DNA of 64,000 nucleotides from positions 1-64,000 of the forward strand of contig CACZLE010000009.1 of the NCBI GenBank assembly GCA_902781945.1, read 5' to 3'. The DNA comes from an uncultured Eubacteriales bacterium. GTDB taxonomy: Bacteria; Bacillota; Clostridia; Christensenellales; Aristaeellaceae. A model generated the notes under the pieces. The model was given only the letters and a program-made list of their open reading frames with translations. It searched no databases and was not told the origin of the DNA. Shown here piece by piece: positions 34,950 to 44,346 of the stretch. Every line of letters begins with the position of its first letter. The first letter of the stretch is position 1. Made by a program: the position numbers and the translations under genes.

Positions 34950-36596
34950 TCAGAGCTTGATGTCCTCGCTCTTGGTCACGGCCAGATAGAGGATCAGGGA
35001 CAGGGCCGTCAGCACCGTCAATATGGCGGCGAAGGCGCAGGCCAGGCCGTCGTTGCCGCGGCTGATGGCGGCGTAGGTGCTCATGGTCAGGGTGATGGTC
35101 TTGTTGTTGTAGAGGATGATGGCGCTGGAGAGCTCCGTCACGATGGCCACCCAGCTCAGCACCGCGCCGCTCATGATGCCGTTGCTCATCATGGGGGTGG
35201 TGACGGTCAGGAAGGTCTTGAGCTTGCTGGCGCCCAGGGACAGGCTGGCCTCCTCCGTGCTGATGGGGATGCCCTGCAGCGTGGCCGTGGCCGAGCGGAT
35301 GGTGTAGGGCATACGGCGGATCACCAAAGAGATGATCATAATGGCCATGGTGCCGGTGAGGGCGAAGGGCTTTTTGCCAAAGGCAATGACCAGGGCGATA
35401 CCGATGATGGAGCCGGGCATGATGTAGGGCAGCATGGACAGGGTATCGATGGTGTGGTTCAGCGGCTTCGGACGGCGCACCACCAGATAGGCGATCAGGA
35501 TGGCGAAGAGGATGATCAGCAGCAGGCTCACCACGCCGAAGATCATGGTGTTGTTGATGGAGCGCACCAGCAGCTTTTTCATGGCCTTTTCATAGTTGAC
35601 CAGGCTGAAACCGGGCTTGAACACCGCGCCGTCACAGTTGCGGAAGGACAGATACACGATGTACAGCTGGGGCAGGAAGGCCAGGGCGATCAGGCCGTAG
35701 CAGTAGAAGTACATCAGGAAGCCGCCAATGCCGCGGGGCTTGCGCTTCTGGATGGGGTTCATGCAGTTGATGGAGAAATTGTATTTCTTGGTGGCCCATT
35801 TCTGGATGAAGAACACCACCGCCGTCACCACGATGGCGATGACGGAAATGGCCGCGGCAAAGTTGTGGTCCGTGCCGTTTTCACCCAAATACTGGTTGTA
35901 GATCTCCACCGGGAAGGTGCGGTAGCCCTCGCCGATCAAGAGCGGTGTGCCAAAGTCCGCGAAGGCCCGCATGAACACCAGCAGGCTGGCCGCCAGGATG
36001 GTGGGCATGGAAAGCTGCATGATCACGTTGAAGAACCGCTTCACGCCCGTGCAGCCCATGTTGGCGCTGGCCTCGATCAGGCTGTTGTCAATGGATTTGA
36101 AGGCGCCGTTCATGTATACGAACACCAGGGGGAAGAACTTGAGCGCCTGCACCATCAGGATGCCGCCGAAGCCGTATATGCTGCCCAGTTTGATGCCGAA
36201 GGCGTCCTTGAAGAACACCGTGATAATGCCGTTGCGGCCCAGCAGCATGATCCAGCTGTACGCGCCGATGAAGGGGGCGCTCATGCAGCACAGGATGGAG
36301 GTGACGAACAGAAATTTGCTGCCTTTGAGCTGATAGAAGGAATAGAAGTAAGCAAAGGGGATGCCCAGCAGCAGCGTCACCGCCGTCACGGCGATGGTGA
36401 CCACAAAGCTGTTCTTGATGGTGCTGGAATAGTAGGGCGTGGAAAAGAATTTGCTGAATTGCTCCAGGGTGAAGCCGCCCTCTTTGCTGATGACGGACTG
36501 CTTCAGAATGCCGTACATGGGGTAGACCAGGAACAGGGCGAACAGGGCCAGGAAGACCCATGTGATCACCGACCACACTTCAAATTTTCTTTTCAC
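34950..36596 (-). CDS. Fused ABC permease (FbpB/AfuB type)
   Basis: 548 aa with about 12 membrane segments and two permease modules, each with its ATPase-contact loop (IEASANMGCTGVKRFF and EEASLSLGASKLKTFL). Such single-chain double permeases serve FbpABC/AfuABC importers. Start: GTG 36596 lies 8 nt after AAAGAGG; an alternative GTG at 36602 overlaps the ATPase stop by 4 nt but is too close to that site. The open frame continues upstream over the ATPase gene and is not used. Confidence 0.9.
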   Translation of the reverse strand: MKRKFEVWSVITWVFLALFALFLVYPMYGILKQSVISKEGGFTLEQFSKFFSTPYYSSTIKNSFVVTIAVTAVTLLLGIPFAYFYSFYQLKGSKFLFVTSILCCMSAPFIGAYSWIMLLGRNGIITVFFKDAFGIKLGSIYGFGGILMVQALKFFPLVFVYMNGAFKSIDNSLIEASANMGCTGVKRFFNVIMQLSMPTILAASLLVFMRAFADFGTPLLIGEGYRTFPVEIYNQYLGENGTDHNFAAAISVIAIVVTAVVFFIQKWATKKYNFSINCMNPIQKRKPRGIGGFLMYFYCYGLIALAFLPQLYIVYLSFRNCDGAVFKPGFSLVNYEKAMKKLLVRSINNTMIFGVVSLLLIILFAILIAYLVVRRPKPLNHTIDTLSMLPYIMPGSIIGIALVIAFGKKPFALTGTMAIMIISLVIRRMPYTIRSATATLQGIPISTEEASLSLGASKLKTFLTVTTPMMSNGIMSGAVLSWVAIVTELSSAIILYNNKTITLTMSTYAAISRGNDGLACAFAAILTVLTALSLILYLAVTKSEDIKL

Positions 36597-36598
36597 GG

Positions 36599-37732
36599 TC
36601 ACACCGCCTCTTTCACAAGGTCGTTTTCCACCCCGGTCAGCAGGTTGCGGCTGCCGTCCTGGGTGAACAGGTTGGCCTTTTCGGTGTTCAGGCGCAGGCG
36701 AACCTGAGTGCCGGGCTGGATGATGGAGTCGATGCTGGATTCCTGGATGATCTCGGCCTTTTCGCCGGAGAGCAGGTGCACGAAGTAGTGGGTGTTGAGG
36801 CCCAGGAACACGCAGCTGTCGATGACGGCTTTGAGGCCTTCGCCCTCGCCGGTTTCCACGATCAGCTCCTCGGGGCGGGCGCACAGGGTGACGGGCTGCT
36901 TTTTCAGGTTTTCCGGCGCCACGGTGTCAAAGGCGGCCTTGTAGCCCGTGGGCAGGCTGACGACGGCCTTTCCGCCCTCCACCTCCATTTCGCCCTTTAA
37001 GATGTTGCTGCGCCCGATGAAGGTGGCCACAAAGGTGTTGGCCGGGCGCTGGTAGATGTTTTTGGGGGTGCCCACGTGCTGGATCACGCCGCCGTTCATC
37101 ACGGCGATGCGGTCAGACACGGCCATGGCCTCCTCCTGGTCGTGGGTCACGTATACGGTGGTGATGCCCACGCTGTTCTGGATCTCCTTGATGGCCGTGC
37201 GCATCTCCACGCGCAGCTTGGCGTCCAGGTTGCTGAGGGGTTCGTCCATCAGCAGCACGTCGGGCTCGATGCACAGGGCGCGGGCCAGGGCCACGCGCTG
37301 CTGCTGTCCGCCGGACAGCTGGGCGGGCATGCGGTCCGCCAATTGGTCGATCTGCATCAGCTTCAAAAATTTGTCCGCCTGGCCGTGGATCAGCTTTTTA
37401 TCGATGCGCTTGTCCGCGGGCCGGTTTTTGAGGCCGAATTCCACGTTTTTGCGCACGTTCATGTGGGGGAAAATGGCGTAGTTCTGGAACACCATGCCGA
37501 TATTGCGTTTGGCGGGGTTCAGATCGTTGATGCGGGTGTCGTTAAAGTAGAAATCGCCGCCCTCGATGGAGTTAAAGCCCGCGATCATGCGCAACAGCGT
37601 GGTCTTGCCGCAGCCGCTGGGGCCCAGCAGGGTAAAAAATTCGCCGCCGCGGATGCTCAGCGTCAGATTTTCGATCACGGTGGTGTTTCCGTAGCGCTTT
37701 ACGGCGTTGCGGATGCTGATATTGACACTCAT
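36599..37732 (-). CDS. ABC transporter ATP-binding protein (FbpC/PotA type)
   Basis: 377 aa. Walker [12 protein letters not shown], signature [15 protein letters not shown], Walker [13 protein letters not shown] and the switch region THDQEEAM are all intact. The C-terminal 130 residues form the TOBE-type regulatory domain of this class. It is first in its operon, behind its own promoter, with AGGAGA before the start. Confidence 0.93.
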   Translation of the reverse strand: MSVNISIRNAVKRYGNTTVIENLTLSIRGGEFFTLLGPSGCGKTTLLRMIAGFNSIEGGDFYFNDTRINDLNPAKRNIGMVFQNYAIFPHMNVRKNVEFGLKNRPADKRIDKKLIHGQADKFLKLMQIDQLADRMPAQLSGGQQQRVALARALCIEPDVLLMDEPLSNLDAKLRVEMRTAIKEIQNSVGITTVYVTHDQEEAMAVSDRIAVMNGGVIQHVGTPKNIYQRPANTFVATFIGRSNILKGEMEVEGGKAVVSLPTGYKAAFDTVAPENLKKQPVTLCARPEELIVETGEGEGLKAVIDSCVFLGLNTHYFVHLLSGEKAEIIQESSIDSIIQPGTQVRLRLNTEKANLFTQDGSRNLLTGVENDLVKEAV

Positions 37733-37788
37733 GGCAATCTCTCCTTTGGTTGCTCTATTCTACATATACCGGATCAGGCTCTGGTCGC

Positions 37789-37818
37789 ATTATAGCACAG
37801 GCATGGATGATCTGTCCA
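37789..37818 (-). promoter_or_regulatory. Promoter of the minus-strand FbpABC-type operon
   Basis: TGGACA (37813-37818), 18-nt spacer, TATAAT (37789-37794) on the minus strand. The -10 is perfect; the -35 is weaker. Confidence 0.6.
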
Positions 37819-37925
37819 TATTAAGCGCGAATTTTTCATCAAAATGTTCGTTCTGTTCATGATCGCTGGCACTTCTTTCCCGCGCCCGCATAGGATGGCT
37901 GTAAACGGAAGGGAGGGAACCTGTT

Positions 37926-38684
37926 TTGATCGTTGAAATCGAGGGCGTGCGCAAGGTCTACCAGTCGCCGGACGGGGAGATCGGCGCGCTGCAAGATATC
38001 AGCTTTTCCATAGAAGAAGGGGAATTCATCAGCATCGTGGGACCCAGCGGCTGCGGCAAATCCACGCTGCTTTCCATCATCGCGGGGCTGGAGAAGCCCA
38101 GCGCCGGAGTGATCCGGGTGGACGGGGAAAAAAGCCGCGGGGTCAATCCCAAGATCGGCTACATGCCCCAAAAGGATGAGCTTTTTCCCTGGCGCACCAT
38201 CTGGCAAAACGTGACCTTGGGGCTGGAGGTGCACCGCCAAATGGATCAGGAGCACCAGGCCTTTGTGCGAAGGCTCCTGGCCCGCTACGGCCTGGCGCAG
38301 TTCATGGATTGCGTGCCGTCCCAATTGTCCGGCGGCATGCGCCAGCGCTGCGCCCTGATCCGCACCCTGGCCACCGGCCCGCGCATATTGCTGCTGGATG
38401 AGCCCTTTTCCGCCCTGGATTACCAGACGCGGCTCAGCGTGGCGGGGGATATCCACCGCATCATCCGCCAGGAGGGCAAGACCGCCATCCTGGTCACGCA
38501 TGATATCTCGGAGGCCGTCAGCATGTCGGATCGGGTGGCGGTGCTCTCCGCCCGCCCGGGAAAGCTCAAATGCATCCAGGATCTGTCGGAACTGCATGCG
38601 CTTTCGCCCATGCGCCGCCGGGAGCACGCCCATTTTCACCGCTATTTCAATGACATATGGAAGGAGCTGGAGCTTTGTGGCTGA
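37926..38684 (+). CDS. ABC transporter ATP-binding protein (SsuB/TauB type)
   Basis: 252 aa. Walker A GPSGCGKSTLL, signature LSGGMRQRCALIRTL, Walker B ILLLDEPFSALD and switch VTHDISEA place it in the nitrate/sulfonate/taurine/pyrimidine-precursor family. The start appears to be TTG at 37926, 8 nt after GGAGG; no ATG gives a full domain. It is first of a three-gene operon (ATPase, permease, binding protein). No promoter of its own stands out in the 108 nt before it after the divergent promoter. Confidence 0.9.
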   Translation: MIVEIEGVRKVYQSPDGEIGALQDISFSIEEGEFISIVGPSGCGKSTLLSIIAGLEKPSAGVIRVDGEKSRGVNPKIGYMPQKDELFPWRTIWQNVTLGLEVHRQMDQEHQAFVRRLLARYGLAQFMDCVPSQLSGGMRQRCALIRTLATGPRILLLDEPFSALDYQTRLSVAGDIHRIIRQEGKTAILVTHDISEAVSMSDRVAVLSARPGKLKCIQDLSELHALSPMRRREHAHFHRYFNDIWKELELCG

Positions 38685-39489
38685 GTCGCTTTCCGCCGAG
38701 CGGGCGGCGTATCTGAAAAGCCGCGCCCGCAGGAAAACCTGGGTGCTGCTGATGCAGATTGTTCTGTTGGCGTCGGTCATCCTCCTGTGGGAGCTGGCGG
38801 CCCGCCGCCGCTGGATCGATCCCTTCATCACCAGCTCCCCGTCCCGCATTTTCCGGACCCTCACAAATTTGCACGCCTCCGGTGATCTTTTCCGCCATCT
38901 GGGCGTATCCTGTGTTGAGACGGTGGCGGGCTTCGCGCTTGGCACCCTGGCGGGCACGGCCATCGCGGTGCTGCTGTGGTGGTTCCCCACCCTGAGCCGG
39001 GTGCTCCAGCCCTATCTGGTGGTGCTCAATTCCTTGCCTAAAACGGCCTTGGGCCCCATCTTCATCGTGTGGATCGGGGCGGGCCCCGCCGCCATCATCG
39101 CCATGACCCTGGCCATTTCCCTGATCGTCACCATCCTGGAGGTCTACAACGGCTTCCTGGCCGTGGACCCGGGCAAGATCAACCTGATGAAAACCCTGGG
39201 CGCGGGCCGGGGGCAGACGCTTTTCAAGCTGGTGATGCCCGCCAACGCCGCCACCTTCCTCAGCGCCGTCAAGGTCAACGTGGGCCTGAGCTGGGTGGGC
39301 GTCATCATGGGCGAATTTCTGGTGTCCCGGGCGGGCCTGGGCTACCTGATCGTCTACGGCTCCCAGGTGTTCAAAATGGATCTGGTCATGGCCACCGTCG
39401 TGCTCTTGCTGATCGCCGCCACCGCCATGTATCAGGGCGTGGCGATGCTGGAAAAGGCGATCAAAAAACATGTGGGAGGGATTGCATGA
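38677..39489 (+). CDS. ABC transporter permease (SsuC/TauC type)
   Basis: 270 aa, six predicted membrane segments. The family loop MKTLGAGRGQTLFKLVMPA and the ending VSRAGLGYLIVYGSQVF are typical. GTG 38677 is taken as start: AAGGAG lies 10 nt upstream, it overlaps the ATPase stop by 8 nt, and no ATG occurs before the first membrane segment. Confidence 0.9.
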   Translation: MAESLSAERAAYLKSRARRKTWVLLMQIVLLASVILLWELAARRRWIDPFITSSPSRIFRTLTNLHASGDLFRHLGVSCVETVAGFALGTLAGTAIAVLLWWFPTLSRVLQPYLVVLNSLPKTALGPIFIVWIGAGPAAIIAMTLAISLIVTILEVYNGFLAVDPGKINLMKTLGAGRGQTLFKLVMPANAATFLSAVKVNVGLSWVGVIMGEFLVSRAGLGYLIVYGSQVFKMDLVMATVVLLLIAATAMYQGVAMLEKAIKKHVGGIA

Positions 39490-40457
39490 AGAAAATCGCT
39501 GTATTGCTGCTGGCGCTGCTGCTGATCCCCTGCGCCGCCCTGGGGGAAACCGTGAAGGTCAGCGAAGTCACCCATTCGGTGTTCTACGCGCCCCAGTACG
39601 TGGCCCTGGGCCTGGGCTTCTTTGAGGAGGAGGGCCTGCAAATCGACCTGATGAACGGCGGGGGCGCGGACAAGGTGATGACCAGCGTGCTCACGGGCGA
39701 GGCCGATATCGGCCTGGCGGGGCCGGAGGCCTGCATCTATGTGCTCCTGGCGGAGCACGACGACGCGCCCCGGGTCTTCGCCCAGCTCACCTGCCGGGAC
39801 GGCTCCTTCCTGGTGGGCCGGGAGCAGGAGGACTTTTCCTGGGAAAACCTCAAAGGCAAGCAGATCATCGGCGGACGCAAGGGCGGCATGCCGGAAATGA
39901 CCCTGGAATACGTGATGAAGCAGCACGGGGTCGTCCCGGGGGTGGACGCCCAGGTGGATACCTCGGTGCAGTTCAACATGATGGCCGGGGCCTTCATCGG
40001 CGGCGACGCGGACTATGTGGCCCTCTTTGAGCCCACAGCCACCGAGGCCGAGCTGGCGGGCCAATGCGTGGTGCTGACCTCCATCGGCAAGGAAAGCGGC
40101 GAGATCCCCTATACCGCCTATTTCGCCGCCCAAAGCTTTCTGAATGAAAAGGCCGACGCCGTCCAGCGCTTCACCAACGCCATTTACCGCGGCCAGCAAT
40201 GGGTCTACGATCATACCGACGCCGAGGTGGCCGAAGTCCTTTTGCCCTTCTTCCCGGATACGTCCCTGGAGGTCATGACGCAGGTGGTGGCCCGCTATCG
40301 GGAAATCCAGGCCTGGAACCCCACCCCCGTCATGAAGCGCAGCGCCCTGGAGCGGCTGGAAACCGTCATGGAGTCCGCGGGGGAATTGGAACAGCGTGTG
40401 GAATTTGAAAAGCTGGTGGATAACGGCTTCGCATTCCAAGCCCTGGAGAATAACTGA
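39486..40457 (+). CDS. ABC transporter substrate-binding protein (NMT1/SsuA-like)
   Basis: 323 aa with signal peptide (MKKIAVLLLALLLIPCAALG). The segment FYAPQYVALGLGFFEEEGLQ and the GEADIGLAGPEA loop are diagnostic of the NMT1/THI5-like and sulfonate-binding group. Members carry alkanesulfonates, taurine, nitrate, or thiamin-pyrimidine and riboflavin precursors; nothing here decides. Start overlaps the permease stop (ATGA). It is the last gene, followed by a terminator. Confidence 0.88.
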   Translation: MKKIAVLLLALLLIPCAALGETVKVSEVTHSVFYAPQYVALGLGFFEEEGLQIDLMNGGGADKVMTSVLTGEADIGLAGPEACIYVLLAEHDDAPRVFAQLTCRDGSFLVGREQEDFSWENLKGKQIIGGRKGGMPEMTLEYVMKQHGVVPGVDAQVDTSVQFNMMAGAFIGGDADYVALFEPTATEAELAGQCVVLTSIGKESGEIPYTAYFAAQSFLNEKADAVQRFTNAIYRGQQWVYDHTDAEVAEVLLPFFPDTSLEVMTQVVARYREIQAWNPTPVMKRSALERLETVMESAGELEQRVEFEKLVDNGFAFQALENN

Positions 40458-40463
40458 ATACGG

Positions 40464-40506
40464 CAGATCGCTTGGCGCGCAGCTTGTGCCAAGCGACCTG
40501 TTTTTT
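40464..40506 (+). terminator. Terminator of the SsuABC-type operon
   Basis: CGCTTGGC (40469-40476) pairs with GCCAAGCG (40488-40495), extended by CAG/CTG, and then a run of six T. Confidence 0.85.
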
Positions 40507-40559
40507 GCTTTTTTCATGCCATCGGAACAATGTTAAAGAAAATAAATTGATGAAAAGCC

Positions 40560-40588
40560 TTGCGCTCATGGCATAAATGTGATATTCT
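40560..40588 (+). promoter_or_regulatory. Promoter of the plus-strand FbpABC-type operon
   Basis: TTGCGC (40560-40565), 17-nt spacer, TATTCT (40583-40588), about 60 nt before the binding-protein start. Confidence 0.55.
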
Positions 40589-40647
40589 TTTACCAGATAC
40601 CCGATGTGTGTATTCGGGACAGAAAAATAAAAACGGAGGTACGATCC

Positions 40648-41727
40648 ATGAAAAAAATCATCGCGCTCCTGCTGGCCATGATTATGGCGCTGGCCATGGG
40701 CTCCACCGCCCTGGCCGTCAACGAGGACGTGGAAGGCGAGCTCGTCATCTACTCCTCCATGTATCAGTTTGTCATCGACATGATGGACGAGGCCCTCAAG
40801 GCCGAATTCCCCAACCTGGTCCCCGGCAATGACGGCAGCTTCTTCTTCTACGGCGGCACCAGCTCCCTGATCACCAAGATCTACGGCGAGATGGAAACCG
40901 GCGCCCTGGGCTGCGACATGATGCTGGTGGCCGAGCCCGCCTTCTCCCTGGAGCTGAAGGACGCCGGGTATCTGGAGCCCATCGAGATCGAGAATCCCGA
41001 CACCCTGCTGCGCTTCCCCTATGACGAGGAAGGCTACTGGTATCCTGTGCGCGTGTGCAACATGGTGCTGGCCTACAACCCCGAAATGGAAGCCGACTGG
41101 GCTGCCAAGGGCGTCAATATCCCCAAGACCTTCAAGGATTTCGCCTCTGATCCCGCCCTCAAGGGCCTGATCTCCATGGGCAATCCCCTGACCAGCGGCA
41201 CCACCTACGCTGCCGTGGCCTCCCTGACCCAGGATGACCACTACGGCAAGGAATTCCTGGAAGGCCTGGCCGCCAACGAGGTCATGATCGAGTCCGGCTC
41301 CACCGCCCTGACCAAGCTGCAGACCGGCGAGTGCGCCGCCATCATGATCCTGGAGGAATCCGTGCTCAAGGTCCTCAAGGAAGCCGCCGACGCGGGCAAT
41401 CCCATCACCAACCTCAAGTGCATCTATCCCGAGGACGGCGTGGTGCTGATCCCCTCCACCGTGATGACCGTGGCCGAGGAGCACAGCAAGAACGTCAACA
41501 TCGAGGCCTGCGAGGCCGTTGAAAAGTGGCTGCTGAGCGAGGAAGCCCAGAAGCTGATCCTGAACGGCTACATGCACTCCGTTTTCGCCGGCATGAAGGA
41601 TATCCCCTATGATTCCGTGGACACCGACGGCCTGATCGAAAAGGATCTGGGCGTGGATTGGGAGAACGCCTTCCGCAACCGCGAAGCCATCAACACCGCC
41701 TGGACCGAGATCGTCACCACCAAGTAA
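40648..41727 (+). CDS. FbpA/AfuA-type ABC substrate-binding protein
   Basis: 359 aa, signal peptide MKKIIALLLAMIMALAMGST. Mature part begins GELVIYSSMYQFVIDMM, the usual first strand of family 1 iron/phosphonate/hexose-phosphate binding proteins; GCDMMLVAEPAF follows. ATG 40648 is preceded by CGGAGGT. First gene of an operon with a fused permease and ATPase, with a hairpin right after it. It is clearly paralogous in type to the protein at 33880-34899 but not a recent duplicate. Confidence 0.88.
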   Translation: MKKIIALLLAMIMALAMGSTALAVNEDVEGELVIYSSMYQFVIDMMDEALKAEFPNLVPGNDGSFFFYGGTSSLITKIYGEMETGALGCDMMLVAEPAFSLELKDAGYLEPIEIENPDTLLRFPYDEEGYWYPVRVCNMVLAYNPEMEADWAAKGVNIPKTFKDFASDPALKGLISMGNPLTSGTTYAAVASLTQDDHYGKEFLEGLAANEVMIESGSTALTKLQTGECAAIMILEESVLKVLKEAADAGNPITNLKCIYPEDGVVLIPSTVMTVAEEHSKNVNIEACEAVEKWLLSEEAQKLILNGYMHSVFAGMKDIPYDSVDTDGLIEKDLGVDWENAFRNREAINTAWTEIVTTK

Positions 41728-41747
41728 TTTCGTTCCTTGGCGCTTCC

Positions 41748-41775
41748 GGGGGAAGCCGTTCGTGCGGCTTCCCCC
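41748..41775 (+). promoter_or_regulatory. Intercistronic hairpin after the binding-protein gene
   Basis: A perfect 11-bp stem (GGGGGAAGCCG/CGGCTTCCCCC) with a 6-nt loop, 20 nt after the stop codon; no immediate T-run, though T-rich sequence follows by 41785. Confidence 0.75.
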
Positions 41776-41819
41776 CTTTCCCATATTTTTGATCTTTTTT
41801 TTCAAAGAGGTGCATGCGG

Positions 41820-44330
41820 ATGAAAAACGCGACCGTGCTGCAAAGCGGCCTCCAGAAGCGGGATCGCACGCCCGCGATCACCAAGATCGCGCTGGCGCTG
41901 GTGTTCCTGCTGGGGATCGCCGTGATCGCAATGGGATACCGGGGCATGCAGGAATACGGCGCTTCCGGGTTCAGCTCCGAAGGGGGCTACCGGGCCATTT
42001 ACGCCCTGTCGGGGGACGTGGCCGACGCCTGGAGCAAAAAACTGGAGCCGCAGATGGCGGCGCTCAACGACGTTCAGCGCGCAGCTCTGGACCAGACGGC
42101 CCATGATTTGCTGATCGACGCCTGGGAAGGGCAGAAGAGCGGCGCGGGGGCGGAGGCCGAGGCGCTGCTGAATGCCGCCCAGGAGGGCGCGGAGCGCCGG
42201 GGCCTGCTGTGGCGGCTGCTGTATACCACCTATCTGGTCAACGGCCCCAAGGTGAGCACGGCCAACAAGCGCGAGATCACCGGCGTTTCCGCTGCCGATG
42301 AGGCCGCCTTCCGCCAGGGCCTGCTGGCCGCGCTGGTGGATGAGACCGCTGCTGTTCCCGGGGCAGCCCAGAGCGCCGTGGGGGATGCCCAGGGCGCGGA
42401 GCGTCAGGCCATGCTGGCGCAGACCCTTTTCGTCAGCAACGGCTCCACGGACAGCCGCATCACCGAGCAGGTGAACGTGCTCAAGAAGGGCGTGCGCGAC
42501 AAGGGCGCTCAATTGGCCGCCTTCCGCATGACGGCCCGGGGCGAGGTCAGCTGGCTTTGGCAGCTGGTGGTGGCCAACAGCCGCACCGCCATTCTGGTGG
42601 GCATCATCCTGGCCCTGGACGCCCTGCTGCTCACCTTCCTGATGATGGGCGACAGGACGTGGATCGTGGATTTCAAGTGGATCATCATTTTGCTGATCGT
42701 GGATTTCCTGCTCCTGTTCCAGCTCATGCCTCTGGTGTACATGATCATCAAGGCCTTTTTCCCGGAGGGGAGCTTCTCCCTGGAGACCTTCAAGCGTCTT
42801 TATACCTATTCCCTCAACCTGGACGCCCTCAAGAACACCCTCATCGCGGCCTTCTCCACCATGATCCTGGGCACGCTGCTGGCCTTCCCGCTGGCCTGGC
42901 TGGTGGGCCGCACCAACCTGTACGGCAAAAAGTTCTTCCGCGCCCTGTTCGTGCTCACCTATATGGTGCCGCCCTATGTGGGGGCCATGGCCTGGCTGCG
43001 GCTGCTGAACCCCAACGTGGGCTCCATCAACCAATGGCTGCGGGTGCTCTTTGGCCTCAGCGACGCCCCCGGCCCGCTGAACGTCTACACCCTGCCCGGC
43101 ATGATCTGGGTGCTGACCAGCTTCTATTATCCCTACGCCTTCATCACCATCAGCCGCGCCATGGAAAAGATGGACCCCTCCCTGGAGGAGGCCAGCCGCA
43201 TTTCGGGCGCGTCGCCGCTGAAAACCGTGTTCACCGTCACCCTGCCCATGATGATGCCCTCCCTGATCTCCGGCGCGCTGCTGGTGTTCGTCAGCGCCGC
43301 CAGCTGCTATGGCATCCCGTCCATCATCGGCAGCCCGGGCCGTGTGCACACCGTCACCACCCGCATCGTGGAATATGTATCCCTGGGACAGCAGGGCCTG
43401 AACGACGCCACCGGCATGGCCGTGTTCCTGATGGTCATGGCCGTCATCATCCTGTTCATCTCCGACGTGGTGCTGGCCAAGCGCCAGTATATCACGGTGT
43501 CCGGCAAGTCCGTGCGGCCCGCCATCGTGGATCTGCGTAAATGGCGGGTGCCCCTGACGGTCATCGTGGGCATCTTCGCCGTCATCGTCATCTTTATCCC
43601 CTTTGCCACCATCTTTTCCACGTCCTTCAAGATCGACGTGGGCAAGAGCATGTTCCAGGCGGAGAACTTTACCCTCTCCAACTGGAAAACGGTCTTTGGC
43701 CGCACTGAGACCGTCAACAGTCTCAAAAACTCCCTGATCTTCGCCGCCGTGGCGGCCACGGTGGGCATCGTGGTGGCCTGCACCATGAGCTATCTTTTGC
43801 AGCGCACCCGCATCCGGGGCCGCAAGATCCCGGACTTCCTGATCACTTTGGGCTCCGGCACCCCGTCCGTGGTCATCGCCCTGGGCCTCATCATGACCAT
43901 GAAGGGGAACTTTGGCATCAACATCTACAACACCGCCTACATCATGATCATCGCTTACATGATCAAATATCTGATGATGGGCATGCGCACCGTGGTCTCC
44001 GCCATGAGCCAGATCCACGTGTCCCTGGAGGAATGCAGCCAGGTGTCCGGCGCCAGCTGGACGCGCACCATGTTCAAGATCACCGGCCCCCTGATCTTCC
44101 CCAGCATCGCCGCGGGCTGGTTCCTGATCTTCATTCCCAGCTTCTATGAGCTGTCCATGACCACCCTGCTCTATTCCAGCACCACCAAGACCATCGGCTT
44201 CCAGCTGTACGAATACTGGACCTTCACCAGCCAGCCCATGAGCTGCGCCATGGCCTTTGGCATCCTGCTGATCGTCGTGTTCCTGAACTTCGTGCTCAAC
44301 CGCCTCACCAAGGGCGAATTCTCCATCTGA
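41820..44330 (+). CDS. Fused ABC permease with N-terminal extracytoplasmic insert
   Basis: 836 aa. A first membrane segment (about residues 20-40) is followed by some 210 residues that look helical and soluble, rich in Ala, Glu and Gln, before the second segment near residue 253. The rest is two permease modules with loops EEASRISGASPLKTVF and EECSQVSGASWTRTMF. The minus-strand homologue is 548 aa and lacks the insert, so the extra domain is a real difference, probably lying outside the cell. Start: ATG 41820 is 9 nt after AAAGAGG; ATG 41814 is in frame but too close. Confidence 0.9.
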   Translation: MKNATVLQSGLQKRDRTPAITKIALALVFLLGIAVIAMGYRGMQEYGASGFSSEGGYRAIYALSGDVADAWSKKLEPQMAALNDVQRAALDQTAHDLLIDAWEGQKSGAGAEAEALLNAAQEGAERRGLLWRLLYTTYLVNGPKVSTANKREITGVSAADEAAFRQGLLAALVDETAAVPGAAQSAVGDAQGAERQAMLAQTLFVSNGSTDSRITEQVNVLKKGVRDKGAQLAAFRMTARGEVSWLWQLVVANSRTAILVGIILALDALLLTFLMMGDRTWIVDFKWIIILLIVDFLLLFQLMPLVYMIIKAFFPEGSFSLETFKRLYTYSLNLDALKNTLIAAFSTMILGTLLAFPLAWLVGRTNLYGKKFFRALFVLTYMVPPYVGAMAWLRLLNPNVGSINQWLRVLFGLSDAPGPLNVYTLPGMIWVLTSFYYPYAFITISRAMEKMDPSLEEASRISGASPLKTVFTVTLPMMMPSLISGALLVFVSAASCYGIPSIIGSPGRVHTVTTRIVEYVSLGQQGLNDATGMAVFLMVMAVIILFISDVVLAKRQYITVSGKSVRPAIVDLRKWRVPLTVIVGIFAVIVIFIPFATIFSTSFKIDVGKSMFQAENFTLSNWKTVFGRTETVNSLKNSLIFAAVAATVGIVVACTMSYLLQRTRIRGRKIPDFLITLGSGTPSVVIALGLIMTMKGNFGINIYNTAYIMIIAYMIKYLMMGMRTVVSAMSQIHVSLEECSQVSGASWTRTMFKITGPLIFPSIAAGWFLIFIPSFYELSMTTLLYSSTTKTIGFQLYEYWTFTSQPMSCAMAFGILLIVVFLNFVLNRLTKGEFSI

Positions 44331-44346
44331 GAAAGGATCGATACCG

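Noticed and set aside
36597-36884. N-terminal extension of the fused permease on the minus strand
   Set aside because: It is Arg/Pro/His-rich shadow sequence lying over the ATPase gene, without a start signal; the permease begins at a GTG near 36600.
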